A DNA stretch of 33,971 nucleotides from JAHEIJ01 sp040235565 (GTDB taxonomy: Bacteria > Pseudomonadota > Gammaproteobacteria > UBA6429 > Thiohalophilaceae). Below are positions 23,064 to 31,047 of the stretch, one piece after another. Location of the stretch: NCBI GenBank assembly GCA_040235565.1, contig JBECLA010000149.1, positions 1 to 33,971 of the forward strand, in the 5' to 3' direction. A program made the translations under genes and the position numbers. The notes beneath the pieces were generated by a model. That model was not told the origin of the DNA. It ran no database searches and worked only from the letters and a program-made list of their open reading frames with translations. Numbering within the stretch: position 1 is the first letter of the stretch; the number at the start of each line of letters is the position of its first letter.

Positions 23064-23945
23064 ATGACCGCCCAGATCATCGATGGCAAAGCAATTGCCG
23101 CTCAACTGCGCCAACAGATCAAACTCCGCGTGGATGCCCGGTTGAGCAACGGCAAGCGGGTACCGGGACTGGCGGTGATCCTGGTCGGTAATGACCCGGC
23201 ATCAGAAGTTTACGTGCGCAACAAACGTAAAGCCTGCGAAGAAGCCGGCCTGCTGTCCTTTGCCTATGATCTGCCCGCCACCACGACCCAGGAAAAGCTG
23301 CTGACTCTGATCGATGAACTGAATGACGATCCCCGCATCGACGGCATTCTGGTCCAGCTGCCGCTGCCACCCCATTTTGATACCGAAATGATCATTGAAC
23401 GCATCCGCCCGGACAAGGACGTGGATGGATTTCATCCCTACAATGTCGGCCGCCTCACCCTGCGCGTGCCCGTATTACGGCCCTGCACACCGCGCGGCGT
23501 GATGTCGCTGCTGGAAAGCACGGGCCAGCCAATCAAGGGCCAGGATTGTGTCGTGGTGGGCGCCTCCAACCATGTCGGCCGGCCGATGTCCCTGGAGTTG
23601 CTGCTGGCCGGTTGCACGGTCACCACCTGCCATCGCTTCACCCGCGATCTGGAAAGTCACGTGCGCCGCGCCGATATCCTGGTCGTGGCCGTCGGTAAAC
23701 CGGGCATTGTTCAGGGCGAGTGGATCAAACCGGGGGCTGTAGTCATCGACGTGGGGATCAATCGCACCCCGGAAGGCAAACTGATCGGAGATATCGAATT
23801 TGATACCGCCAGGGAAAAGGCGGGCTGGATCACACCGGTGCCCGGCGGGGTCGGCCCCATGACCGTCGCCACCCTGCTGCAGAACACGGTGGACGCCGCC
23901 GACCGGTTTCATGATCAAGCAGGAACAGCCAGCGCCACCGGCTAG
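23064..23945 (+). CDS. folD: Bifunctional methylenetetrahydrofolate dehydrogenase / cyclohydrolase
   Basis: FolD interconverts 5,10-methylene- and 10-formyl-tetrahydrofolate using NADP+, supplying one-carbon units in the cytoplasm. The 293-residue product (ATG at 23064, which matches the family N-terminus MTAQIIDGKAIAAQLR) shows YVRNKRKACEEAG with the catalytic lysine, and DGILVQLPLP. It also has the cofactor-binding GASNHVGRPMSLELLLAG and the C-terminal signature PVPGGVGPMTVA. It is transcribed away from the tRNA array and converges with the unknown gene at 23960, with 14 nt between stops. The folD-tRNA neighbourhood is conserved in gammaproteobacteria. Confidence 0.98.
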   Translation: MTAQIIDGKAIAAQLRQQIKLRVDARLSNGKRVPGLAVILVGNDPASEVYVRNKRKACEEAGLLSFAYDLPATTTQEKLLTLIDELNDDPRIDGILVQLPLPPHFDTEMIIERIRPDKDVDGFHPYNVGRLTLRVPVLRPCTPRGVMSLLESTGQPIKGQDCVVVGASNHVGRPMSLELLLAGCTVTTCHRFTRDLESHVRRADILVVAVGKPGIVQGEWIKPGAVVIDVGINRTPEGKLIGDIEFDTAREKAGWITPVPGGVGPMTVATLLQNTVDAADRFHDQAGTASATG

Positions 23946-23959
23946 GGGGGACAACCCCG

Positions 23960-24580
23960 CTACTGGGGCGTCAGGTACTTGCCGGCCTCGGTTGGTAAAT
24001 CCCCAAAACAGGCCTGGTACACCGCACTCGCCATGATGCCTTGCGGCTCCCCCTCCGCTTCGGCAATCTCATCTTCATCCAGCAACAGATTCACGTCCTG
24101 CCCGTTCAGGCTGCCGGTACACCGTTCGATCACCCGGTAACCGGAAGCGTCAAAGCTGCGAAAGGCGTGCAGATCATCCTGATAGCGATGCAGCGAGATC
24201 AGCGTCTGGGTAGGGGCATTTCGATAAGTGGGCAGGTAGGCGGCAATATAATCCCGTATTACGCGGCCCTGATCGTCATGGAGATACACCTCGATGGTAT
24301 GCAATAGCTCCGGATTGGCGTTTTCCCACTGTACCTTGCTGATCAGCCGATCGCCCTGATAAAAGCGTTCCTCGCGATAAAATTCCGGCATTTGCGCGTA
24401 GCCACCGAGGCGGGTCTGCTTGCGAATAGCATCAGATTGGGTCAATCGTTGATGCAGCGCGTAGACCTGTTCGGCAAAGCGGTTCCAGGTCCGAACATGC
24501 TGGTTGTCCTGCTTCATCGGCTCTATCGCATGCACCGTCCCAATGAGAAATAGTCCCGCCAGGCTGACATGCCTCCACAT
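23960..24580 (-). CDS. Secreted protein of unknown function
   Basis: The 206-residue product has a short signal peptide (MWRHVSLAGLFLIGTVHA, likely cleaved after residue 18) and is otherwise soluble, so it is probably periplasmic. The mature part is rich in Tyr, Gln and charged residues, with segments FYREERFYQGDRLISKVQWE and TIEVYLHDDQGRVIRDYIAA that suggest beta strands. The two Cys, in ERCTGSL and YQACFGDL, could form a disulfide. The ATG has a GGGGGAG ribosome-binding site. It lies 75 nt after cysS on the same strand and may share its transcript. I do not recognise the family. Confidence 0.75.
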   Translation of the reverse strand: MWRHVSLAGLFLIGTVHAIEPMKQDNQHVRTWNRFAEQVYALHQRLTQSDAIRKQTRLGGYAQMPEFYREERFYQGDRLISKVQWENANPELLHTIEVYLHDDQGRVIRDYIAAYLPTYRNAPTQTLISLHRYQDDLHAFRSFDASGYRVIERCTGSLNGQDVNLLLDEDEIAEAEGEPQGIMASAVYQACFGDLPTEAGKYLTPQ

Positions 24581-24655
24581 GGTCTCCCCCTTGTTGTTGT
24601 TGCAATTGCAGGTCCTGGGTGTGTTGCTATTGTGACCTGTCCGAGGATTAGCAGT

Positions 24656-26047
24656 TCACTCCCGCCGCCAGGTGGTGCCCCCGGCGCCATCCTCGAGAAT
24701 AATGCCCTGCGCCTTCAGTTCATCCCGGATCCGATCGCTCTCGGCCCAGTCCTTGTTTTGCCGCGCAGCAGTCCGCTGCTGGATCAGGGCTTCGATCTCC
24801 GCATCCTGGATTCCCCCTGCGACACTACCGCGCAGGTATTCTTCCGGGTGCCGTTGCAGCAATCCCAACAAACCGGCCAGCGAGTGCAGCACACTGGCCG
24901 CAGATTGCGCCTTGTCCGGATCGGAGTCACGCTGCTTGTTCACTTCGCGGGCGACCTCGAATAACACCGCCAGGGCTTCGGCCGTGTTGAAATCATCCTG
25001 CATGGCGGCATGAAAGCGCTGCACGTGGGGATCGGCTTCATCGACTGACTCACCGCCAGGTTCGATACCCCGCAAGGCCGTGTACAAAGTGGTCAGGGCT
25101 CCCTTCGCGTTCTCCAGATGCACATCGGAATAATTCAGCGGACTGCGGTAGTGGCTGCTGAGAATGAAATAACGCAGCACTTCCGGATCATACTTTGCCG
25201 TGACTTCCCGGATGGTGAAGAAGTTGCCCAGTGACTTGGACATTTTCTCCTCATCCACCCGCACGAAGCCGTTATGCATCCAGACATTCACGAACGGCTC
25301 GCCGGTGGCGGCTTCCGACTGGGCAATTTCATTCTCATGATGGGGAAACTGCAGGTCCAGACCACCGCCGTGAATATCAAAATGATTCCCCAGACAACCG
25401 GTGGACATCGCTGAACACTCGATATGCCAACCGGGCCGACCCGCTCCCCAGGACGCATCCCAGCTCGGTTCTTCCGGCTTGGCCGCTTTCCACAACACGA
25501 AGTCGAGCGGATCATCCTTGGCCTCATCGACCGCAATGCGGGCCCCGGCGCGCAGGTCGTCCACCTGCTTGCCGGACAGCTTGCCGTAGGCCGCAAACTT
25601 GCTGACGTCATAATACACATCGCCGTTTCCGGCCTGATAGGCAAAACCCTTGTCCAGCAGGGACTGAATCATGGTGAGAATTTCCTGCATATGACGGGTG
25701 GCACGCGGCTCTTCATTGGGCGGCAACACCCCCAGCGCCGCGATGTCGTGATGCATTTCGGCGATATAACGGGCCGTCAGTTCATCGATACTTTCCCGGT
25801 TTTCATTGGCGCGATTGATGATCTTGTCATCCACGTCGGTGATATTGCGGACATAGGTCACATGGTCCTTACCGTACAGATGGCAAAGGTAACGATACAC
25901 CACGTCGAACACCACCAGCACCCGGGCGTGACCGACGTGACACATGTCATAAACTGTCATGCCACAGACATACATCCGCACCTGTTGCGGATCGATGGGT
26001 TGAAACGGCACCTTCTGATTGATCAGGTTATTGTGGATTTGCAGCAT
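24656..26047 (-). CDS. cysS: Cysteinyl-tRNA synthetase
   Basis: This class I synthetase charges tRNA-Cys in the cytoplasm. It has the HIGH motif as HVGH (CHVGHARVL), KMSKS as EEKMSKSLGN, and the zinc-binding cysteine region around MYVCGMTVYD and WHIECSAMS. From the ATG at 26047 (MLQIHNNLINQK, matching the family N-terminus) the product is 463 residues. An in-frame ATG at 26065 would add six residues. GGGAAG lies just upstream of the shorter start. It is divergent from ppiA. In the conserved order known from Pseudomonas, glnS sits between ppiB and cysS, but here it is absent. Confidence 0.97.
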   Translation of the reverse strand: MLQIHNNLINQKVPFQPIDPQQVRMYVCGMTVYDMCHVGHARVLVVFDVVYRYLCHLYGKDHVTYVRNITDVDDKIINRANENRESIDELTARYIAEMHHDIAALGVLPPNEEPRATRHMQEILTMIQSLLDKGFAYQAGNGDVYYDVSKFAAYGKLSGKQVDDLRAGARIAVDEAKDDPLDFVLWKAAKPEEPSWDASWGAGRPGWHIECSAMSTGCLGNHFDIHGGGLDLQFPHHENEIAQSEAATGEPFVNVWMHNGFVRVDEEKMSKSLGNFFTIREVTAKYDPEVLRYFILSSHYRSPLNYSDVHLENAKGALTTLYTALRGIEPGGESVDEADPHVQRFHAAMQDDFNTAEALAVLFEVAREVNKQRDSDPDKAQSAASVLHSLAGLLGLLQRHPEEYLRGSVAGGIQDAEIEALIQQRTAARQNKDWAESDRIRDELKAQGIILEDGAGGTTWRRE

Positions 26048-26077
26048 GACTTCCCGGGTATCCAAAATCTAAAATGG

Positions 26078-26092
26078 CCGTTAGATTAACGG
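26078..26092. promoter_or_regulatory. 15-bp palindrome in the cysS-ppiA divergent gap
   Basis: CCGTTA and TAACGG flank a 3-nt centre. The site lies 31 bp upstream of the cysS start and about 100 bp upstream of ppiA. It overlaps a weak -10-like TAATCT for cysS, so it could be an operator. Confidence 0.3.
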
Positions 26093-26191
26093 AAATGTGC
26101 TAAAGGTACAAAATCGGGGTAGTACTTTTACCCGGGCAGTAAAGGCTTTATCATGCCCGCAGTTTTCATTAGCAAAGGGATGTCCAATACC

Positions 26192-26794
26192 ATGCAAAGA
26201 CTCATCTCCGTAACGTTTCTCACCCTGGCCCTGATCTTCAGCTTCTCCCAGACCACGCAGGCAGCCGAAAATCCCCGGGTCCTGGTTGAAACCAGCCAGG
26301 GCAGTTTTGAACTGGAACTGTATCCGGAACAGGCTCCGAAAAGCGTGGCCAATTTTCTGGAATACGTGAACAGCGGCTTTTACAACGGCACCATTTTCCA
26401 TCGCGTGATCGACGGCTTCATGATTCAGGGTGGTGGCTTCACCCCCGACTTTGAGCGTAAAACCACCAATGCGCCCATCACCAACGAGGCTGACAACGGC
26501 CTGAAGAATCAGCGCGGCACCGTTGCCATGGCCCGTACCATGGATCCCCATTCCGCCACCGCGCAGTTCTTTATCAATGTGGTAGACAATGATTTTCTGG
26601 ATCACACCAGCAAAACGCCTCGCGGCTGGGGTTACACTGTATTTGGCAAGGTTGTTAAAGGTATGGACACAGTGGATAAAATTCGCCAACTGAAAACCGG
26701 TCCCGGTGGTGTGTTCCCCAAGGACGTCCCCCAGGAAACGGTGGTCATCGAACGCATGACGGTGGTTAATGCACAGCCCGCGAAGCAAAGCTAA
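26192..26794 (+). CDS. ppiA: Periplasmic peptidyl-prolyl cis-trans isomerase A (cyclophilin)
   Basis: This cyclophilin catalyses proline isomerisation during folding of exported proteins. From the ATG at 26192 the product is 200 residues with a Sec signal peptide (MQRLISVTFLTLALIF..., likely cleaved after TQA). Cyclophilin motifs follow: FHRVIDGFMIQGGGF, with the catalytic Arg, then ITNEADNGL and SATAQFFINV. An in-frame ATG at 26180 is possible, but its AGGGA ribosome-binding site would be too close. Spacing fits 26192 better. It is followed 11 nt later by ppiB, a clear paralogue without signal peptide. Confidence 0.93.
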   Translation: MQRLISVTFLTLALIFSFSQTTQAAENPRVLVETSQGSFELELYPEQAPKSVANFLEYVNSGFYNGTIFHRVIDGFMIQGGGFTPDFERKTTNAPITNEADNGLKNQRGTVAMARTMDPHSATAQFFINVVDNDFLDHTSKTPRGWGYTVFGKVVKGMDTVDKIRQLKTGPGGVFPKDVPQETVVIERMTVVNAQPAKQS

Positions 26795-26805
26795 AGGTAC
26801 TTACG

Positions 26806-27300
26806 ATGGTCAAACTCAATACCAATTACGGCACGATTGTGCTGGAACTGAATACCGACAAGGCCCCCAAGACCGTGGCCAATTTTCTGCAATATGCCAA
26901 AGATGGCTTTTATGATGGCACCATTTTTCACCGCGTGATCAATGGCTTCATGATCCAGGGGGGCGGTATGCAGCCCGGGATGGTGGAACAACAAACCCGT
27001 GATCCCATCCAGAATGAAGCCGACAACGGCCTCACCAATGCGCGCGGTAGCATCGCCATGGCACGTACTCCGGATCCGCATTCCGCCAGCGCCCAGTTCT
27101 TTATCAATGTCGCCGATAATGATTTTCTGAACTATCGTGCCGCCACCCAGGATGGCTGGGGTTACTGCGTGTTTGGCAAGGTGGTGGAAGGCATGGAGGT
27201 GGTTGACAAGATCAAGGGCGTAGAAACCGGCAACCGGGGTTATCACCAGGACGTGCCGGTCGACGACGTGGTGATTGAATCCGTCGAGGTGGACGAGTAA
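26806..27300 (+). CDS. ppiB: Cytoplasmic peptidyl-prolyl cis-trans isomerase B (cyclophilin)
   Basis: This 164-residue cyclophilin has no signal peptide, so it acts in the cytoplasm. It contains FHRVINGFMIQGGGMQPG, IQNEADNGLTNARGSIAMAR and PHSASAQFFINVADNDF, the typical single-domain bacterial cyclophilin at its usual length. An AAGG ribosome-binding site lies about 9 nt upstream of the ATG. Long stretches are identical to ppiA next door, indicating a tandem duplication or at least close paralogy. lpxH follows 16 nt later, the ppiB-lpxH order also known in Pseudomonas. Confidence 0.96.
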   Translation: MVKLNTNYGTIVLELNTDKAPKTVANFLQYAKDGFYDGTIFHRVINGFMIQGGGMQPGMVEQQTRDPIQNEADNGLTNARGSIAMARTPDPHSASAQFFINVADNDFLNYRAATQDGWGYCVFGKVVEGMEVVDKIKGVETGNRGYHQDVPVDDVVIESVEVDE

Positions 27301-27316
27301 CCCTCACCGTTATCCC

Positions 27317-28039
27317 ATGGCCACCCTGTTTATTTCCGACTTGCACCTCAGTGCCGATCGGCCTGACATCACCGCCTTGTTTATTCACTTTCTGAAGCAC
27401 GAGGCCCGTCAGGCCGAGGCGCTGTATATCCTCGGGGATCTGTTCGAGGCCTGGCTGGGGGATGACATGGTGTTACCGGAATACACTGAGGCAATCGCCA
27501 GTATGAAAGCCCTGAGCGACAGCGGGGTGCCGGTTTACATCATGCACGGCAATCGTGACTTTCTCCTCGGTGAGACTTTTACGGAAATGAGTGGTACCAC
27601 CCTGCTGGATGATCCCACCGTCATCAACCTGTATGGCCATGCCACCTTGCTGCTCCACGGTGATACCCTTTGTACTGATGATGTGCGCTATCAACAATTT
27701 CGTGCCATGGTGCGCGATCCGGCCTGGCAACAGGAGATCCTGTCACACAGCCCGGCCGAACGCCTGGCGCTGGCCAAACAGTATCGGGAACTGAGTCAGA
27801 CGGAAACCGGCAACAAGGCCGAAGACATCATGGATGTGAATCAACAGGCGGTGGAACAAACGATGCAGGAGAAAGCCATCTATCGCATGATCCACGGCCA
27901 TACCCACCGCCCGGCGATCCATGAGTTTGCAATAGACAATCAATCGGCACAGCGCATCGTGCTGGGTGACTGGTATGAACAGGGCAGCGTATTACGCTGC
28001 GACAAAACCGGTTGTGAACTGCAGGGACTGCGGGCTTAA
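27317..28039 (+). CDS. lpxH: UDP-2,3-diacylglucosamine pyrophosphatase
   Basis: LpxH hydrolyses UDP-2,3-diacylglucosamine to lipid X and UMP in lipid A synthesis, at the inner face of the cytoplasmic membrane. The 240-residue protein is a calcineurin-like phosphoesterase. All expected metal ligands are visible: Asp8 and His10 (SDLHLS), Asp41 (GDLFEAWLGDD), Asn79 (HGNRDFL), His114 (LLLHGDTL), and His195 and His197 (HGHTHRP). The ATG at 27317 gives the family N-terminus MATLFISDLHLS. It is the third gene of the ppiA-ppiB-lpxH operon. Its presence shows a Gram-negative outer membrane with lipid A. Confidence 0.97.
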   Translation: MATLFISDLHLSADRPDITALFIHFLKHEARQAEALYILGDLFEAWLGDDMVLPEYTEAIASMKALSDSGVPVYIMHGNRDFLLGETFTEMSGTTLLDDPTVINLYGHATLLLHGDTLCTDDVRYQQFRAMVRDPAWQQEILSHSPAERLALAKQYRELSQTETGNKAEDIMDVNQQAVEQTMQEKAIYRMIHGHTHRPAIHEFAIDNQSAQRIVLGDWYEQGSVLRCDKTGCELQGLRA

Positions 28040-28047
28040 GCTATCGC

Positions 28048-28818
28048 TTACTCCATCCGCATGACTTTACCTTCACGAAAATCCTGCACGTTATATTGTC
28101 GATAGTCTGTCGGCAACACAAACAAGGCCGGATCCGCCTGATAATCCAGCTGGTAATCCAGCAAGGAACGACCGGAACCATTCATGCTCCATTCCTGAAT
28201 GGGGAAACCGAAGTCAAAATGGCGCCCCGGGGCAAAGGTATTCATGGAAATATCACAGGGCTTTTGCAAATCGGCCGGCAGGGTCGCAAACGTGATCTTG
28301 CTGTCACTGGCCAGCAGCTCATCAAATTCACGTAATGCTGCTACCACATCGGGCATCAAACCCTGTACAGCGACCACGTCATAACACCGTTCCCCATTGG
28401 CACTGAACTGATAGTGCTGCGCCTGTTTGCCGGCAATCGTCGGTGCGTCTTGCAGGTTAGCCAGTTTGGTATGTGTCAGTTCCAGTTCAAACGGTGGTTT
28501 GATTTCGAACTGTTTCTCATGCACCGCCATGATGGTGGCTTCAGATGAATTAACGCTGTAGATCACATGATCCTGGCGATCAAAGAGTACGAAATCCACT
28601 GAACCTTCACCGTCGTCAAACCGCAGATACTTGTTGGTCACGATCAGGCGGGTGGCATAAGGCTCGACACTTTTTTCAAATTCAACAAAATTCAGCAAGG
28701 TGGCCCCGCTATGGGTCCTGACCGGCTGTGGTGTCGTATCGTTTTCGTTTTGCTGGCAACCCATCAATAGCATGGCAAGCAATGAGATTGTCATGCTGAT
28801 TTCTGTTTGTCGTTTCAT
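28048..28818 (-). CDS. Lipoprotein of unknown function
   Basis: The 256-residue product has a type II signal peptide with lipobox LLMGC (lipidated Cys21), so it is anchored to a membrane on the periplasmic side. After a Thr/Gln/Pro-rich linker comes a beta-rich soluble domain, with segments such as RLIVTNKYLRFDDGEGSVDF and DHVIYSVNSSEATIMAV. Two Cys (in ERCYDVV and KPCDISM) may form a disulfide. The start ATG overlaps the stop of the DUF455 gene (ATGA) and has AAGGAG in front, so the two proteins are made together. I do not recognise the family. It converges with lpxH, 8 nt apart. Confidence 0.8.
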   Translation of the reverse strand: MKRQTEISMTISLLAMLLMGCQQNENDTTPQPVRTHSGATLLNFVEFEKSVEPYATRLIVTNKYLRFDDGEGSVDFVLFDRQDHVIYSVNSSEATIMAVHEKQFEIKPPFELELTHTKLANLQDAPTIAGKQAQHYQFSANGERCYDVVAVQGLMPDVVAALREFDELLASDSKITFATLPADLQKPCDISMNTFAPGRHFDFGFPIQEWSMNGSGRSLLDYQLDYQADPALFVLPTDYRQYNVQDFREGKVMRME

Positions 28819-29615
28819 CCTGCTCCTTCCAGATAATTCAGTTCTGCTTCGCTAAACCCGGCCTGACGTCGCGCCTCTCGATCCAGCGGGCCCTTGATTT
28901 TGCCTTTCATATAGCGGGATAACAAATCCCGGAATGTGGCTTCCGGCTCCAGCTGGCGTTGTTCACACAGGTAACGAAACCAGCGCGTGCCGATTTCGAC
29001 ATGCCCGACTTCCTCACGCTGAATGATTTCCAGGATGGCGACGGCCCGTTTGTCACCGATGTCCGCCAGCTTTTGCATAATCCCGGGCGTGACATCAAGC
29101 CCCCTTGCTTCCAGGACCCGGGGCACCAGCGCCATGCGGATCAGGGCATCATGGGCCGTCTCCACGGCCATTTCCCACAAACCATTATGGGCAGCAAATT
29201 CACCGTAATCATACCCAAGTGCCTGCAGGTGATCGCGCAACAGGCCAAAATGGCAGGCTTCTTCCTCCGCCACCCGCAGCCAGTCCGAATAAAAATCGGC
29301 CGGCAACCCGCGAAACCGGTAGACCGCATCCAGCGCCAGGTTAATGGCATTGAATTCAATATGACAGATGGCGTGAATCAGCGCCGCGTGGCCCTGCAAA
29401 CTGGTTAGCTTGCGGCGAGGTAACTCGCGCGGCGCCACCAGCCGCGGCCGCGCCGGCCGTCCCGGTTCACCAATCGGCTCCAGGGGCGCGGTTTCCCGAT
29501 CCAGCAAACCGGCATGCCAGTCAGCCACCAGTTGCTTCACGCAGGCGCTTTTCTGTTCAGGTTCGGGTTGCTGCAAACAACGAAGTGTGCGGGTAAAGAG
29601 ATTCCGGGACTGCAT
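28815..29615 (-). CDS. DUF455-family ferritin-like protein
   Basis: The 266-residue product matches the DUF455 family, a four-helix ferritin-like fold with likely di-metal ligands. Candidate ligands are the Glu/His pairs in ICHIEFNAINLALDAV, RVAEEEACHFGLL and QREEVGHVEIGTRWF. The biological role of the family is not settled. Related ferritin-like proteins are diiron hydroxylases or oxidases. It starts 35 nt after the glycerate kinase gene on the same strand and has a perfect TATAAT 8 nt before the ATG, which could give an almost leaderless message. It overlaps the lipoprotein gene by 4 bp. Confidence 0.85.
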   Translation of the reverse strand: MQSRNLFTRTLRCLQQPEPEQKSACVKQLVADWHAGLLDRETAPLEPIGEPGRPARPRLVAPRELPRRKLTSLQGHAALIHAICHIEFNAINLALDAVYRFRGLPADFYSDWLRVAEEEACHFGLLRDHLQALGYDYGEFAAHNGLWEMAVETAHDALIRMALVPRVLEARGLDVTPGIMQKLADIGDKRAVAILEIIQREEVGHVEIGTRWFRYLCEQRQLEPEATFRDLLSRYMKGKIKGPLDREARRQAGFSEAELNYLEGAG

Positions 29616-29623
29616 CGCCGCCC

Positions 29624-29629
29624 ATTATA
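29624..29629 (-). promoter_or_regulatory. -10 box very close to the DUF455 start
   Basis: A perfect TATAAT on the minus strand ends 8 nt before the ATG at 29615. Transcription from it would give a leader of only 1-3 nt. No good -35 element was found. Confidence 0.3.
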
Positions 29630-29650
29630 CCGATTCACACGCAGAAGGGC

Positions 29651-30904
29651 TCATTCGGTCTTCCAGGCCAGCACCAGATCCATCACGTTGGTGCCGGTCG
29701 GCCCGGTATGCACCAGATCGCCACTGGCCTCGAGGAAGCTGCCGGCATCGGCACGGGCCAGGCTCTGCGTCAGGCTCAGCCCCTCTGCCTCGCCCCGTTG
29801 CCGGGTATCGCCATCCACCAACGCACCGGCATCCTGGGTCGGGCCATCGGTACCGTCGGTTCCGGCAGCCAACAGCCAGCGATCCGTGCGCCCGGCAATA
29901 AGCCGGGCGGCGACCAGAGCCAGATGCTGGTTGCGACCGCCCCGCCCCGGCTGCGGCGGCAGTTTCACCGTGGTCTCACCGCCCCAGATATGCGCCCCGG
30001 GGGGCAATTCCTCCAGTGCCTTGACCAGGGACACGGCAATCTCCTCCGCATCCGCTTCCAGCAGATATTCATGATACATGGCTGGCCAGCCATGTTGTTC
30101 CGCTGCCGCCAGTGCGGCTTCGCAGGCGTGGCGGTTACTGGCCACAATATAATGCGGGACCTTCTGGGCCGGGCCCGTCGGCCCCGCCAGGCTGACTGCA
30201 GCCTGTTGTTGCATCGCTGTTAACCAGTCCGGCAGGCCAGCCGGCATCTCGACCGGCAAGGGAGATCCATAAAAAGGCCCGGAGGCAATGAAGGCCGGAT
30301 CATCACCCGGCACGTCCGAGATCAACAGGTTCACGGCGGACTGACCGCGCAACAAACCCGCCAGTTTGCCGCCTTTGATACAGGAAACTGACTGTCGAAT
30401 CCGGTTCATTTCAATAATGTCAAAGCCGCTGGCCAGCAGCCAGCGATTCAACCGGGCCAGTTCCGCCAGGCCCATCCCGGCAGGTAACGCCTCCACCAGG
30501 GCCGAGGCGCCTCCGGAAGTCAGTACCAGCAGTTGCGCATCCGGTGGCAGTTGCTCGAGCAGCCTGATCACCGCCTGCCCGGCCCGGAGACTGCGTTCAT
30601 CCGGTACCGGGTGCGCCGCTTCTAGCACGGTCAGGCAATCGGGGAGTGCATGATCCACATGTCCTTCCTTGGTGATCACCAGCCCGTCATGCACCTGTGA
30701 ACCCAGGATTTCACAGGCCCCGGCCGCCATAGCGGCGGCCGCCTTGCCCATCGCCAGCAGGACCACCGGTTTGTCCGCCAGTGGGTGGTGCTGCAAAAAA
30801 GTGCTGACACAACGGCTGCCATTGACCGCATCCAGCGCCGCCGCATACAGGGTCAGTAATTGGTCTCGGGGGGATAACATCATTATCGTTTCTGTTTGTG
30901 CCAC
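29651..30904 (-). CDS. gckA: Glycerate 2-kinase (GckA/TtuD, MOFRL family)
   Basis: It phosphorylates D-glycerate to 2-phosphoglycerate with ATP, linking glyoxylate and tartrate breakdown to glycolysis. Older annotations call it hydroxypyruvate reductase TtuD. The product is 417 residues from a GTG at 30904, or about 410 from ATGs at 30883/30880. No start has a good ribosome-binding site. It shows the N-terminal kinase domain with LLAMGKAAAAMAAGA and LLVLTSGGASALVEALPAG, and the C-terminal MOFRL domain with GGETTVKL, GRGGRNQHLALVAA and AAGTDGTDGPTQDAGALVD. It is divergent from the Nudix gene. Its expected partner glxR lies at 11262-12134, outside this operon. Confidence 0.92.
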   Translation of the reverse strand: MAQTETIMMLSPRDQLLTLYAAALDAVNGSRCVSTFLQHHPLADKPVVLLAMGKAAAAMAAGACEILGSQVHDGLVITKEGHVDHALPDCLTVLEAAHPVPDERSLRAGQAVIRLLEQLPPDAQLLVLTSGGASALVEALPAGMGLAELARLNRWLLASGFDIIEMNRIRQSVSCIKGGKLAGLLRGQSAVNLLISDVPGDDPAFIASGPFYGSPLPVEMPAGLPDWLTAMQQQAAVSLAGPTGPAQKVPHYIVASNRHACEAALAAAEQHGWPAMYHEYLLEADAEEIAVSLVKALEELPPGAHIWGGETTVKLPPQPGRGGRNQHLALVAARLIAGRTDRWLLAAGTDGTDGPTQDAGALVDGDTRQRGEAEGLSLTQSLARADAGSFLEASGDLVHTGPTGTNVMDLVLAWKTE

Positions 30905-31047
30905 CCTATCGCACTCATCGGGAGATTCCTATTTTATTTGATCCCCCGGACTTTCTGGAACGCAAAGATACGGCCGTCCGCTAACGGGCTGAGTGAATAT
31001 TTTGCTAATCTGTTCCCGGGCCTCACAAATCGAGAAGGGAGCACACA

